Assembly (NCBI GenBank): GCA_902793295.1
Contig: CADBDA010000005.1
Span: forward strand, 80,281-144,280
Origin: an uncultured Bacteroidota bacterium
GTDB lineage: Bacteria; Bacteroidota; Bacteroidia; Bacteroidales; P3
Direction: 5' to 3'
DNA: 64,000 nt
The notes beneath the pieces are model-generated. The model worked only from the letters and a program-made list of their open reading frames with translations, did not search any database and was not told the DNA's origin. Each line of letters opens with the position of its first letter. Position 1 is the stretch's first letter. Made by a program: the position numbers and the translations under genes. Positions 7,521-16,203 of this stretch are shown piece by piece.

Positions 7521-8381
7521 ATGAATGTGTTTATGGGAATGGACTCGGAACCTGTCATAACTGAGAATTTTATCGACTTGGAAAAAGTGTTCGCAGCCAA
7601 GGGTATCAAGGCTTCGAAATTCGTCATCCGTTTTTTGAACAGGCTGCTGCATGTCAAAGAACTGAACCGTGGCATCTACTTGAACCGCGACAAGAAAGGG
7701 GCCGACTTCGCTAACGCTATCCTCGACTATCTGCAGATCAACGTCGTTCTCGAACATGCCGACCGTCTTCCGTCTGCCGGTAACCCTATCGTCGTCGCCA
7801 ACCACCCCTTGGGCGGCCCCGACGGTATGGCCCTTATCGGTGCCGTCGGCCGTTACCGCACTGACATCCAGTTCCCTGTCAACGATTTCCTGATGTATCT
7901 CCCAGGGCTCCGCCCGGTGTTTGTCCCTATCGACAAGGTGCATGGCAACCGCCATACGGCCGACGCCCTCAACGAGGCCTTCGCCGCCGACAATATCATG
8001 CTCTATTTCCCCGCAGGGCTTTGCTCGCGTCGCGTCAAAGGCAAAATCACCGATCTGGAATGGAAGCCGACAGTGGTGAAAAAGGCGGTGCAACACCACC
8101 GCGACATCATACCGGTCCATATCGAAGCCCAAAACCGCCGCCGTTTCTATACCATCGCCAACCTTCGCAAACGGTTGGGAATCAAATTTAATTTCGAGAT
8201 GGCACTCCTGCCGGGCGAGATGTTTGCCCAGCGGGGAAAGACGGTACGCATCCGGGTGGGCCGCCCCATCCCGTGGCAGACCTTCGCCGACGGCCAGCAG
8301 GCCCGCCTCTGGGCCGAACGCCTCCACGACTACGTCTACCAACTGCCCCAAAACCCCGACGCACAATTCCTCAATGCTTGA
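7521..8381 (+). CDS. Lysophospholipid-type O-acyltransferase (GlsA-like)
   Basis: About 286 residues from MNVFMGMDSEP; ATG 7533 or 7539 are alternatives. The PlsC-type acyltransferase signature is NHPLGGPDGMALIG (near residue 95), with FVPIDKVHGNR and a later YFPAGLCSRR block that matches the acceptor-binding motif of hemolysin-like acyltransferases. It should transfer an acyl chain to a hydroxyl of a lyso-lipid at the inner membrane. The neighbouring GNAT gene starts 39 bp downstream. Such pairs make glycine or ornithine lipids in Bacteroidetes (GlsA and GlsB in Bacteroides), so this is probably the O-acylation step. Confidence 0.75.
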   Translation: MNVFMGMDSEPVITENFIDLEKVFAAKGIKASKFVIRFLNRLLHVKELNRGIYLNRDKKGADFANAILDYLQINVVLEHADRLPSAGNPIVVANHPLGGPDGMALIGAVGRYRTDIQFPVNDFLMYLPGLRPVFVPIDKVHGNRHTADALNEAFAADNIMLYFPAGLCSRRVKGKITDLEWKPTVVKKAVQHHRDIIPVHIEAQNRRRFYTIANLRKRLGIKFNFEMALLPGEMFAQRGKTVRIRVGRPIPWQTFADGQQARLWAERLHDYVYQLPQNPDAQFLNA

Positions 8382-8420
8382 CTATCATTCTAATTGTCTC
8401 ATCATCAACAATCCCTCCTT

Positions 8421-9632
8421 ATGGAAAAAGATCTGAGCTATATCATCCCTCCGGTTCCGCGCGAATTGATCAAGGCGGAACTGTCGGAACGTAATTTCCT
8501 GCGCAACACATCGCGTGGTGGCAAGGAAATCTATGTCACCACCGCTCATCTCTCGCCAAACATCATGCGCGAGATCGGCCGTCTGCGCGAACTGTCGTTC
8601 GCTTCCGAAGGGGGTGGCACCGGCAAAGAGGTCGATATCGACGAGTTCGACTTGCTGCCCGAGCCGTACTGCTTCAAGCAGCTGATTGTGTGGAGCCCCG
8701 ACGATGAGGAAATCGTGGGCGGCTACCGCTTCATCCATGGTAGCAACATGTACCGCTCGGTCGATGGGCTCATCAGTACCCCGACGGCCGAACTGTTCCA
8801 TTATACCGACGATTTCATCGAAAACTACCTGCCGTTCACCATCGAATTGGGACGCTCCTTCGTCCAGCCGGCTTTCCAGCCTTCCACCGACATGCGTAAG
8901 GGCCTCTATTCGCTCGACAACCTCTGGGATGGCCTTGCCACCATCGCTGTCGAGGTGCCGGAAACACGCTATTTCTTCGGCAAAATCACCATGTACCCGC
9001 ACATGAACCGCCGCGCCAAGGATATGATCCTCTATTTCTACCAGAAGCATTTCCCCGATCGCGACGGCTTGGTGTGGCCCTTGGAACCTATGCAGATCGA
9101 AACGGACTACAACGAACTGCACCGGCTCTTTGTGGGTCGGAACTACAAGGAGGATTACCAGATACTGCTCCACTCGGTCCGCGAACTGGGCTCCTATGTG
9201 CCGCCTCTGGTCAATGCCTACATGAACCTCTCGGCCACCATGCGTTCGTTCGGCACGGCCTACAACCACGATTTCGGCGAAACCGACGAGACGGGTATCC
9301 TGCTCACTTTGCGCGACATTTACCCCGAAAAGAAAGACCGTCATTTCGATAGCTACGAAATGCGAAATCAGTCGTTCGAACGACATAAATTATTTAAAAT
9401 CAATATGCAAAAGCTGCCTTGGTGGAAAAGCTCCGTCAAAGACGAGGAACGTCAGGTGCTGCAGGACTTGCGCGACGCCAAGAAGGCTCGTATGCGTGCC
9501 GAAGCGGCCGAATCGCCTGAGGAAAAGCGTCAGCTGCGTCAGCATCGCCGCCAACAACGCCGCGAACAGCGTCGTCAGCAGCGCCGCGAAATGTTCGAAA
9601 ACTTCCGCCGCAACAAGAAAAACAAAAGCTGA
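8421..9632 (+). CDS. GNAT/hemolysin-like N-acyltransferase (GlsB/OlsB-like)
   Basis: About 403 residues from MEKDLSYIIPPVPRELI. A TTG at 8394 gives a longer frame but the ATG is preferred. Residues 1-325 look like the OlsB-type acyltransferase that N-acylates an amino acid with a 3-hydroxy fatty acid from ACP: LSPNIMREIGRLRELSFASEGGGTG, then IVGGYRFIHG and IELGRSFVQP. The last 60 or so residues are an Arg/Gln/Lys-rich helical tail, which may bind membrane or RNA. Paired with the upstream O-acyltransferase, it likely begins synthesis of an amino-acid lipid (glycine lipid in Bacteroides). Confidence 0.72.
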   Translation: MEKDLSYIIPPVPRELIKAELSERNFLRNTSRGGKEIYVTTAHLSPNIMREIGRLRELSFASEGGGTGKEVDIDEFDLLPEPYCFKQLIVWSPDDEEIVGGYRFIHGSNMYRSVDGLISTPTAELFHYTDDFIENYLPFTIELGRSFVQPAFQPSTDMRKGLYSLDNLWDGLATIAVEVPETRYFFGKITMYPHMNRRAKDMILYFYQKHFPDRDGLVWPLEPMQIETDYNELHRLFVGRNYKEDYQILLHSVRELGSYVPPLVNAYMNLSATMRSFGTAYNHDFGETDETGILLTLRDIYPEKKDRHFDSYEMRNQSFERHKLFKINMQKLPWWKSSVKDEERQVLQDLRDAKKARMRAEAAESPEEKRQLRQHRRQQRREQRRQQRREMFENFRRNKKNKS

Positions 9633-9795
9633 ACAGCTGTTGGATTGTGGTTCTTGAAAAACGAATCGGTGATCGCATTCGTGATAATTAATATAGTATT
9701 ATAGTCCATCGCGTGGCTGTTCGTGTCTGGAAACCAAATAAAAACGTTACCCTTTGCCAGATTGATTGTTAAAAAGTAATTCTTAAATTGTTTTC

Positions 9796-10410
9796 ATGGA
9801 TATCAAGACTGCCGAATTTGTTGTCAGCAACAGCGATTATCGCAAATGCCCCAACACGGGTTTGCCGGAGTATGCCTTCATCGGCCGTTCGAATGTGGGC
9901 AAGTCGTCGCTCATCAATATGCTTACCCGCAATAAGGGATTGGCCAAGACAAGTGTGCGACCGGGCAAAACTCAGTTGATCAACCATTTCCTTATCAACG
10001 GGAAGTGGTATATCGTCGACCTGCCGGGTTATGGCTTCGCTCGCGTCTCAAAGACTTCTCGTGCCGCCTGGCAAAAGATGATTTCGGACTACTTCCTGCA
10101 CCGCGAATCGCTCGTCAATACCTTCGTCCTCATTGATTCCCGCATCCCTCCCCAACGCATCGATTTGGATTTCGTCAATTTCTTGGGACAGAATGGGGTC
10201 CCGCTATCCATTGTCTTCACCAAGGTGGACAAACAGAACCAGCGTGAGACGGCACTCAATGTCAACGCCTTCAAAAAAGCCCTCTCCGAGACTTGGGAGG
10301 AACTTCCGCTGATGTTTGTCACGTCGTCCGCCACCGGATTTGGGCGCGACAAACTGCTCGATTATATCGCTTCCATCAACGAGTCTCTCTCCACGACTCC
10401 CAATCCGTAA
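9796..10410 (+). CDS. engB: Ribosome-biogenesis GTPase EngB (YsxC/YihA)
   Basis: 204 residues, the usual length. It has the TrmE-Era-EngA-EngB GTPase motifs in order: G1 GRSNVGKSS (30-38), G2 PGKT (56-59), G3 DLPG (75-78), G4 TKVD (142-145), G5 SSATG (177-181). It is essential in many bacteria and acts in late assembly of the 50S subunit. It stands 163 bp after the acyltransferase pair and 54 bp before the PBP4-type gene; cotranscription with the latter is possible. Confidence 0.96.
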   Translation: MDIKTAEFVVSNSDYRKCPNTGLPEYAFIGRSNVGKSSLINMLTRNKGLAKTSVRPGKTQLINHFLINGKWYIVDLPGYGFARVSKTSRAAWQKMISDYFLHRESLVNTFVLIDSRIPPQRIDLDFVNFLGQNGVPLSIVFTKVDKQNQRETALNVNAFKKALSETWEELPLMFVTSSATGFGRDKLLDYIASINESLSTTPNP

Positions 10411-10464
10411 CGGTTCCACCAGACACCTCGTCTCGCATCTTTATTCTTTTCTCCTTTATCTGTT

Positions 10465-11919
10465 ATGAAAAAAAGTATTCTATATATAGTCTCTTTTCTC
10501 CTCTTGCTTCCGGTTGGTGGCAAGGCTCAGAATGTCGATGCGCTCTCGAAAGCGGTCAACGACCTGTCGCGCGAAGAGTCGCTGAAGCATGCCACACTGG
10601 CGGTGAGCGTCTACAAAATCGACTCGAAAAAGGAGGTGTTCTCTTTCAACCCCCAACGTGCCGTCATCCCTGCGTCGGTCACCAAGCTGTTCACCACAGC
10701 TGCCGGCTTCGACCAGCTGGGGAGCAATTACCGTTTCACGACCACTTTGGCCTATTCTGGCAATATCGATGCTAACGGCAACCTGAATGGCGACCTCTAT
10801 ATCTTGGGCGGTGGCGACCCCTTGCTGGGTTCCTATCGCTACAAGCAGACGGTGCCTGACTCGGTCTTTGCCTCGTGGTACCGGGCCGTCAGCCGGGCTG
10901 GCATCCGTGCCGTGCTTGGCAGGGTCTACTACGATGCGACAATCTTCGACCGTCACCCGCTCCACGACTCCTGGGAATGGGGCGACGTGGGCAACTACTA
11001 TGCGGGCGGCGTTATGGGCCTCAATTTCCATGAGAATATGTTCTTCATCTATTTCAACCCGGGCAGTAGGGTGGGGCACCCGGCAACCATTGCTCGTGTG
11101 GCTCCCAAGGGGCTCATGGTGCAGACGTTGAACGAGGTGATGACTGGACCGGCCAAGTCGGGCGACAATGTGGTGGTCTACGGCGATCCCATGTCACCAT
11201 TCCGCACCTGCACGGGCACCATCCCTCTCGACGCCAAGAATTACTCCATCCGTGCTTCGTTGCCACAACCGGGACAGGCCTGTGCCGATCTTTTTACCGC
11301 TTACCTGCGCGATCATAAAATCAAGGTGTCGGGTGCCGGTGCCGAGGCCATGATGCGACCCAACAATCTGACGACGCTGGTCGATATCACCTCGCCCACC
11401 TATTATGTCATTGCACAATACACCAACATGACTTCCAACAACACCTATGCCGAGGCTATCTACAAGTATATGGGATTCAAGGCTTATGGCATGGGCTCCT
11501 TCGCCAATGGGGGTCGGGTGGTGTACGATTTCCTGAAGCGCTACAATGTCGATGCCAGCGGCATCCGTCTCGAAGACGGCAGCGGTCTGTCGCGCTGCAA
11601 CCGCGTGACGACCGATTTCGTGTGCCGTTTCCTTCTGGCCATGTCGCAGGCCAAGTTCTTCAAGGATTTCCAGTCCTCGTTGGCTCTTGCTGGCGAAAAC
11701 GGGACGGTCAAGAATCTGCTCAAAGATCTGCCGGCCGGTTACAAGGTGCGTATGAAGACGGGCACCATCAACAGCGTCCGTGCCTTCGCGGGCTACGTCT
11801 CCACTCCCAAAGGCTCCCAGTATTGCTTCGCCGTCATCTGCAACGACTTCGACTGCTCCGGAGCGCAGATGCGCTCCAAACTGGAGAAGATTATTCTCAA
11901 AATAGCCACCCTTGAGTAG
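10465..11919 (+). CDS. dacB: D-alanyl-D-alanine carboxypeptidase/endopeptidase, PBP4 type (S13)
   Basis: 484 residues. A signal peptide (MKKSILYIVSFLLLLPVGGKAQ) sends it to the periplasm. All three penicillin-binding motifs are present: SVTK at 71-74, SNN at 324-326 and KTG at 431-433, with the large insertion between SxxK and SxN that marks the S13 family. It should trim or cut peptidoglycan cross-links. It converges with mreB and shares a bidirectional terminator with it. Confidence 0.93.
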   Translation: MKKSILYIVSFLLLLPVGGKAQNVDALSKAVNDLSREESLKHATLAVSVYKIDSKKEVFSFNPQRAVIPASVTKLFTTAAGFDQLGSNYRFTTTLAYSGNIDANGNLNGDLYILGGGDPLLGSYRYKQTVPDSVFASWYRAVSRAGIRAVLGRVYYDATIFDRHPLHDSWEWGDVGNYYAGGVMGLNFHENMFFIYFNPGSRVGHPATIARVAPKGLMVQTLNEVMTGPAKSGDNVVVYGDPMSPFRTCTGTIPLDAKNYSIRASLPQPGQACADLFTAYLRDHKIKVSGAGAEAMMRPNNLTTLVDITSPTYYVIAQYTNMTSNNTYAEAIYKYMGFKAYGMGSFANGGRVVYDFLKRYNVDASGIRLEDGSGLSRCNRVTTDFVCRFLLAMSQAKFFKDFQSSLALAGENGTVKNLLKDLPAGYKVRMKTGTINSVRAFAGYVSTPKGSQYCFAVICNDFDCSGAQMRSKLEKIILKIATLE

Positions 11920-11980
11920 TACCCGATAATAATAAAGGTATAATATAAAAAGGTGCTCCTAAAAAAAAGTGCTCCATAAG

Positions 11981-12026
11981 TATAAAAATAAGGCGCTCCC
12001 ACAGGGGAACGCCTTATTTTTATACG
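11981..12026. terminator. Bidirectional terminator between dacB and mreB
   Basis: A perfect 16-bp inverted repeat (GTATAAAAATAAGGCG at 11981-11996, its complement at 12011-12026), with internal TCCC/GGGA pairing. A-rich and T-rich flanks allow termination in both directions between the convergent genes. Confidence 0.88.
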
Positions 12027-12038
12027 TACGATCGATTT

Positions 12039-13061
12039 TTATTTGATCAGGAACGAGAACTTGTTGAAGTTCTTCAGTGCGATGCCGGTACCGCGGGCCA
12101 CAGCACGCAGGGGGTCTTCGGCAATATGCACCTTCAGCTTGGTCTTGGAAGCAATGCGCTGGTCGAGTCCGCGAAGCAGAGAACCACCACCGGCCAGATA
12201 GATGCCGCTCTTGTAGATGTCGGCTGCCAGTTCGGGCGGCGTGTCGGCGAGGGTTTCGAGAATGGCCGACTCGATGCGGGCAATCGATTTGTCCAAAGCA
12301 TGGGCTATCTCTTTGTAGTTCACGAGGATGTTCTTCGGAAGTCCGGTCAGCAGGTCACGACCCAGGGTTTCGTAGTCGTCTGGCGGGTTCTCCAGTTCGG
12401 GTACGGCCGAACCGACAGAAATCTTCACCTTCTCAGCAGTGCGGATGCCGATGACGATGTTGTGCTGCTTGCGCATGTATTCCACAACGTTCTCGTTGAA
12501 TTCGTCGCCTGCCACCTTGATGCTCTTGTTGCAGACGATACCGCCCAGCGAAATCACGGCGATTTCAGCGGTGCCGCCTCCAATGTCGACAATCATGTTG
12601 CCATAGGGCTCCAGCACGTCGATGCCGATACCGATGGCGGCGGCCATGGGCTCGTGTATCATGCGGATCTCTTTGGCACCGGCCTGCTCGGCACTTTCGC
12701 GCACGGCACGCTCTTCGACGTTGGTGATGCCCGAAGGTATGCAGATGACCATACGCAGTGCCGGCGGCATGAAGCTGCGGCTGATATTGGTCATTTTGAT
12801 GAGTTCGCGAATCATGTGCTGTGCCATTTCAAAATCGGCAATGACACCGCCTTTCAGGGGCCGGATGGTCTCGATGTTCTTGTTGTTCTTGCCGTCCATC
12901 TGCTGTGCCCTTTTGCCTACGGCCATGATCTTGTTCGTCGTCTTGTCGAGGGCCACAATCGATGGTTCGTCAATGACCACCTGGTCGTTGTAGATCACAA
13001 TGGAGTTGGCGGTGCCTAAGTCCATTGCCAGTTCTCTGTTGAAGAATGAGAAAAGTCCCAT
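12039..13061 (-). CDS. mreB: Rod-shape determining actin homologue MreB
   Basis: 340 residues, full length. It starts MGLFSFFNRELAMDLGTANS, with an amphipathic N-terminus for membrane binding and the phosphate-1 motif DLGTANS; phosphate-2 is IVDIGGGTAEIAV, and the adenosine motif is IYLAGGGSLLRGL. It forms membrane-bound filaments that steer lateral cell-wall synthesis. It follows purH (117 bp), a common order in Bacteroidales, but the usual downstream mreC, mreD, pbp2 and rodA are missing. A terminator and a convergent gene follow at once. Confidence 0.97.
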   Translation of the reverse strand: MGLFSFFNRELAMDLGTANSIVIYNDQVVIDEPSIVALDKTTNKIMAVGKRAQQMDGKNNKNIETIRPLKGGVIADFEMAQHMIRELIKMTNISRSFMPPALRMVICIPSGITNVEERAVRESAEQAGAKEIRMIHEPMAAAIGIGIDVLEPYGNMIVDIGGGTAEIAVISLGGIVCNKSIKVAGDEFNENVVEYMRKQHNIVIGIRTAEKVKISVGSAVPELENPPDDYETLGRDLLTGLPKNILVNYKEIAHALDKSIARIESAILETLADTPPELAADIYKSGIYLAGGGSLLRGLDQRIASKTKLKVHIAEDPLRAVARGTGIALKNFNKFSFLIK

Positions 13062-13178
13062 ATACTATCGATAAATCTTTAATGTGTCTGTTTTTTTCTT
13101 CCTATAATACGGAAAAGTGTTTTTTTTGTTTCATTATTTTGTCGACGTCGGTTCATTTTTCGACGTCCAATCCTCATT

Positions 13179-14705
13179 CTAGTGCTTGAAGTGGCGTTTG
13201 CCGGTGATGACCATGGCCATGGCATTCTTTTCGCAGTAGTCGATGCTGTCCTGGTCGTGGATGGAGCCGCCGGGATGAACCACACCGGTGATGCCGGCCT
13301 GGTGCGCTATTTCGACGCAGTCGGGGAAGGGGAAGAAGGCATCGCTGGCCATCACAGCGCCGTTGAGGTCGAAGCCGAACGACTGGGCCTTGGCGATGGC
13401 CTGACGCAGTGCGTCGACACGGCTGGTTTGGCCGGTGCCGCTGGCCAGCAGCTGTCCGTTCTTGGCCAGCACAATGGCGTTGCTCTTGGTGTGTTTCACC
13501 AGTATGGTGGCGAAGGCCATGTCGGCTGCCATGTCGGGCGTCACCTTGGTGGATGTGACGCTCTGGGTGAGTTCGTCGGCCTTGGGAACCACGGTGTCGC
13601 GCTCCTGCACCAGTACGCCGTTGAGCACGTTGCGGAACATGGTGTTACTCATCTGGAAGTTCTTGCGGCGCAGAATGATGCGGTTTTTCTTGCCGCGCAG
13701 TATGGTGAGGGCTTCGTCGTCGTAGTCGGGGGCGATGCACACCTCGAAGAAGATTTTGTGCATCTCTTCGGCCACCTCTTTGGTGACGGTGCGGTTGGTG
13801 ATAAGGATGCCGCCGAAGGCGCTGACGGGGTCGCCGGCCAGGGCGTCTTTCCATGCGTCAAGCAGGCTGTCGCGGCAGGCCATGCCGCAGGCGTTGTTGT
13901 GCTTGAGGATGGCAAAGGCGGTCTGGTCCATGTCGTCAATCAGACAGCAGGCGGCGTCGATGTCGCCCAGGTTGTTGTAGCTGATTTCTTTGCCGTTCAG
14001 CTTGTCGAAACAGGTGTCGATATCGCCGTAGAACCAGCCCTTCTGGTGGGGGTTCTCGCCGTAGCGCAGGGTGGAGCAGTGGTTGACGCTGCATTTGAAG
14101 ACGGGCATCTGTTCGGTTTCGTTGAAGTGGTTGAAGATGGCCGTGTCGTAGTGGCTGCTGACGCCAAAGGCATAGGCTGCAAAGCGGTGGCGGTCCTCCA
14201 GGGTGGTGCCGCCGTCCTGCTCGGTGTAGAGTTTCAGGAATTCGGCATAGTGGTCCACCGAGGGAACGATGACGACATCTTTGTAGTTCTTGGCGGCGGC
14301 GCGTATCAGCGAGATGCCTCCAATGTCGATTTTCTCGATGATGTCCTGCTCGGCGGCGCCGCTGGCCACGGTCTGTTCAAAGGGGTAGAGGTCCACGATG
14401 ACGAGGTCGATTTCAGGAATCTCGTATTCGGTCAGCTGCTCTCCGTCGCTGTACATGTCACGACGACTCAGTATGCCGCCGAACACTTTGGGATGCAGTG
14501 TCTTCACACGGCCTCCGAGAATGGAGGGGTAGCCTGTCAGGCTCTCCACCGTCACGGCGTCGATGCCCAGGTCTTTGATGAATTTGTATGTTCCGCCAGT
14601 CGAATAGATGGTCACACCTTGTTTGTCAAGTGCCTTTACGATGTCCTCCAGTCCGTCTTTGTAGTAGACTGATATGAGGGCTGATTTTATGTGTTTGATA
14701 TCCAT
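13179..14705 (-). CDS. purH: Bifunctional AICAR formyltransferase / IMP cyclohydrolase
   Basis: 508 residues, standard length. It does the last two steps of IMP synthesis. The N-terminal cyclohydrolase domain (about 1-190) shows ALISVYYKDGLEDIVKAL, STGGT and LHPKVFGGILSRR. The C-terminal formyltransferase shows LRYGENPHQ, the KHNNACGMA motif with the catalytic Lys-His, and HPGGSIHDQDSI. It has its own promoter (14792-14823) and a 24-base near-perfect palindrome in the leader, and is followed by mreB. Confidence 0.96.
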   Translation of the reverse strand: MDIKHIKSALISVYYKDGLEDIVKALDKQGVTIYSTGGTYKFIKDLGIDAVTVESLTGYPSILGGRVKTLHPKVFGGILSRRDMYSDGEQLTEYEIPEIDLVIVDLYPFEQTVASGAAEQDIIEKIDIGGISLIRAAAKNYKDVVIVPSVDHYAEFLKLYTEQDGGTTLEDRHRFAAYAFGVSSHYDTAIFNHFNETEQMPVFKCSVNHCSTLRYGENPHQKGWFYGDIDTCFDKLNGKEISYNNLGDIDAACCLIDDMDQTAFAILKHNNACGMACRDSLLDAWKDALAGDPVSAFGGILITNRTVTKEVAEEMHKIFFEVCIAPDYDDEALTILRGKKNRIILRRKNFQMSNTMFRNVLNGVLVQERDTVVPKADELTQSVTSTKVTPDMAADMAFATILVKHTKSNAIVLAKNGQLLASGTGQTSRVDALRQAIAKAQSFGFDLNGAVMASDAFFPFPDCVEIAHQAGITGVVHPGGSIHDQDSIDYCEKNAMAMVITGKRHFKH

Positions 14706-14749
14706 GTATTATTGTTTTTATATATTATTATGCATAACAAAATATTGAC

Positions 14750-14773
14750 AATGCACTACTTAAGTGGTGCATT
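14750..14773. promoter_or_regulatory. Palindrome in the purH leader
   Basis: The 24-base sequence from 14750 to 14773 (AATGCACTACTT joined to AAGTGGTGCATT) is self-complementary except for one symmetric pair. It lies between the purH promoter and start codon, where it could be an operator or a leader hairpin. No regulator can be named. Confidence 0.45.
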
Positions 14774-14791
14774 GCTTTGAAGTGCCACGTG

Positions 14792-14823
14792 CAAAAGTAC
14801 AACCTTTTTCTGTTTCTGGCAAA
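14792..14823 (-). promoter_or_regulatory. Promoter of purH
   Basis: -33 TTTG (minus strand, 14820-14823), 20-base spacer, -7 TACTTTTG (14792-14799). Both boxes match the Bacteroidetes consensus. The predicted leader is about 80 bases. Confidence 0.8.
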
Positions 14824-14879
14824 ACTTTTTGCTCGGTGGTGCTGTTTTGGGGCTTCTTTCCTGCCGGAAGCGGCAATGG

Positions 14880-15980
14880 TCAGTCGCCGAATTCGATGCC
14901 GACACCTTTGGCGGTGTGGACCAGCCGGCTGTTGGGCGCGATGAGGTTTTGCTCGCGCACGGCTTCTTCGAGCGACACGCCCACGATGTCGGGGTGGTGG
15001 TAGGCCACCATCTGTCCGAAGCGTCCTTCCAAGACGAATTCCATAGCACGCACGCCGAATTCGGTGGCCAACACGCGGTCGAAAGCGATGGGGGTGCCGC
15101 CACGCTGCAGGTGGCCCAGTATGGTGTAGCGGATGTCGTGCTCCACGCCTGCGGCCTTCAGGTCGGCAGCCAGCTGTTCGCCGATGCCGCCCAGCTTCAC
15201 GTGCTGGTAGCCCACTTCGCCGGTCTCGGTGCCGGTCACGGTGCCGCCTTTGGGCAGGGCGCCTTCGGCCACCACGATGATGCAGTAGCCACGGCGCTTG
15301 TTGTAGCGCTGCTCTATCTTGGCTTTGATTTTTTCGAGGTCGTAGGGTATCTCAGGAATCAGACAGATGTCGGCCCCGCCGGCAATGGCGCTGTGCAGTG
15401 CTATCCAGCCGGCGTCGCGACCCATCACCTCCATGATGAATACGCGGTTGTGGCTGGCAGCGGTGGTCACCAGCTTGTCGATGGCATCGGTGCATATCTG
15501 TACGGCGGTTTGGAAACCGAAGGTGTAGTCGGTCATCGACAGGTCGTTGTCGATGGTCTTCGGCACTCCGACAATGTTCAACCCTTTGTTGTAGAGACCC
15601 AGCGAGATGCGCTGGCTGCCGTCGCCGCCGATATTGATGACGGCGTCGATGCCCAGATACTGCAGTTTGCGAAGCATCTCGTCGCTGCGGTCGACAGTGG
15701 TCCAGCTGCCGTCGCTGTTCTTCACGGGCCATGCAAAGGGGCCTCCCTTGTTGGTGGTGCCGATGATGGTGCCGCCCTGTATCTGCAGCCCTTCCACTCG
15801 TTTCTCGTCAAGGATTTCAATTTCGGTGGGCTCGCGCAGCACGCCGTTGAACGATTCGATGCAGCCTACCACCTCCCAGTCTTTCTCCTGCGAGGCGCGC
15901 TTCACGATGCCGCGTATCACGGCGTTCAGTCCCGGACAGTCGCCGCCACCGGTCAATACCATTACTCTTTTCAGTGCCAT
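14880..15980 (-). CDS. pfkA: 6-phosphofructokinase
   Basis: 366 residues from MALKRVMVLTGGGDCPG; a longer frame to 16052 lies in the leader and was rejected. It phosphorylates fructose 6-phosphate, the committing step of glycolysis. Motifs: GGGDCPG (11-17), NIGGDGS (116-122), PKTIDND (140-146), MGRDAGW. In E. coli numbering the first Gly-rich loop carries Gly104 (typical of ATP use) but the second motif carries Lys124 (seen in PPi enzymes), a mixed signature. Donor preference is therefore uncertain; ATP is favoured. It has its own promoter. Confidence 0.92.
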   Translation of the reverse strand: MALKRVMVLTGGGDCPGLNAVIRGIVKRASQEKDWEVVGCIESFNGVLREPTEIEILDEKRVEGLQIQGGTIIGTTNKGGPFAWPVKNSDGSWTTVDRSDEMLRKLQYLGIDAVINIGGDGSQRISLGLYNKGLNIVGVPKTIDNDLSMTDYTFGFQTAVQICTDAIDKLVTTAASHNRVFIMEVMGRDAGWIALHSAIAGGADICLIPEIPYDLEKIKAKIEQRYNKRRGYCIIVVAEGALPKGGTVTGTETGEVGYQHVKLGGIGEQLAADLKAAGVEHDIRYTILGHLQRGGTPIAFDRVLATEFGVRAMEFVLEGRFGQMVAYHHPDIVGVSLEEAVREQNLIAPNSRLVHTAKGVGIEFGD

Positions 15981-16067
15981 ATTGATGGTTTCTTGATGGG
16001 TTAGTTGCGTGTTAAAAGTTTGGATTCTATTGGGTTGTGTCATTTTAACCATCGAAAATCCAACTTA

Positions 16068-16099
16068 CAAAGATATTTTTTTTCTCCAAACAATGCAAA
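16068..16099 (-). promoter_or_regulatory. Promoter of pfkA
   Basis: On the minus strand TTTG (16096-16099), 20 bases, then TATCTTTG (16068-16075), giving a leader of about 80 bases. Confidence 0.75.
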
Positions 16100-16159
16100 A
16101 AAATCTCATTTTGAGCCTTCTTTTGCTTTGTCGGTTGCCCCTAGTGTCAAAAAAAAACT

Positions 16160-16167
16160 TATTTTTG
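16160..16167 (+). promoter_or_regulatory. -7 box of the sensor phosphatase gene
   Basis: TATTTTTG exact to TAnnTTTG, 37 bases before the ATG at 16204. It sets the start below the longer frame. A TTG lies 22 bases further upstream. Confidence 0.6.
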
Positions 16168-16203
16168 CACGATAAAACAATTGGATTATTTTACAATAAT
16201 ATA

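Noticed and set aside
13182..14672. 496-codon plus-strand frame opposite purH
   Set aside because: Antisense shadow of purH, Val/Gly/His-rich without motif.
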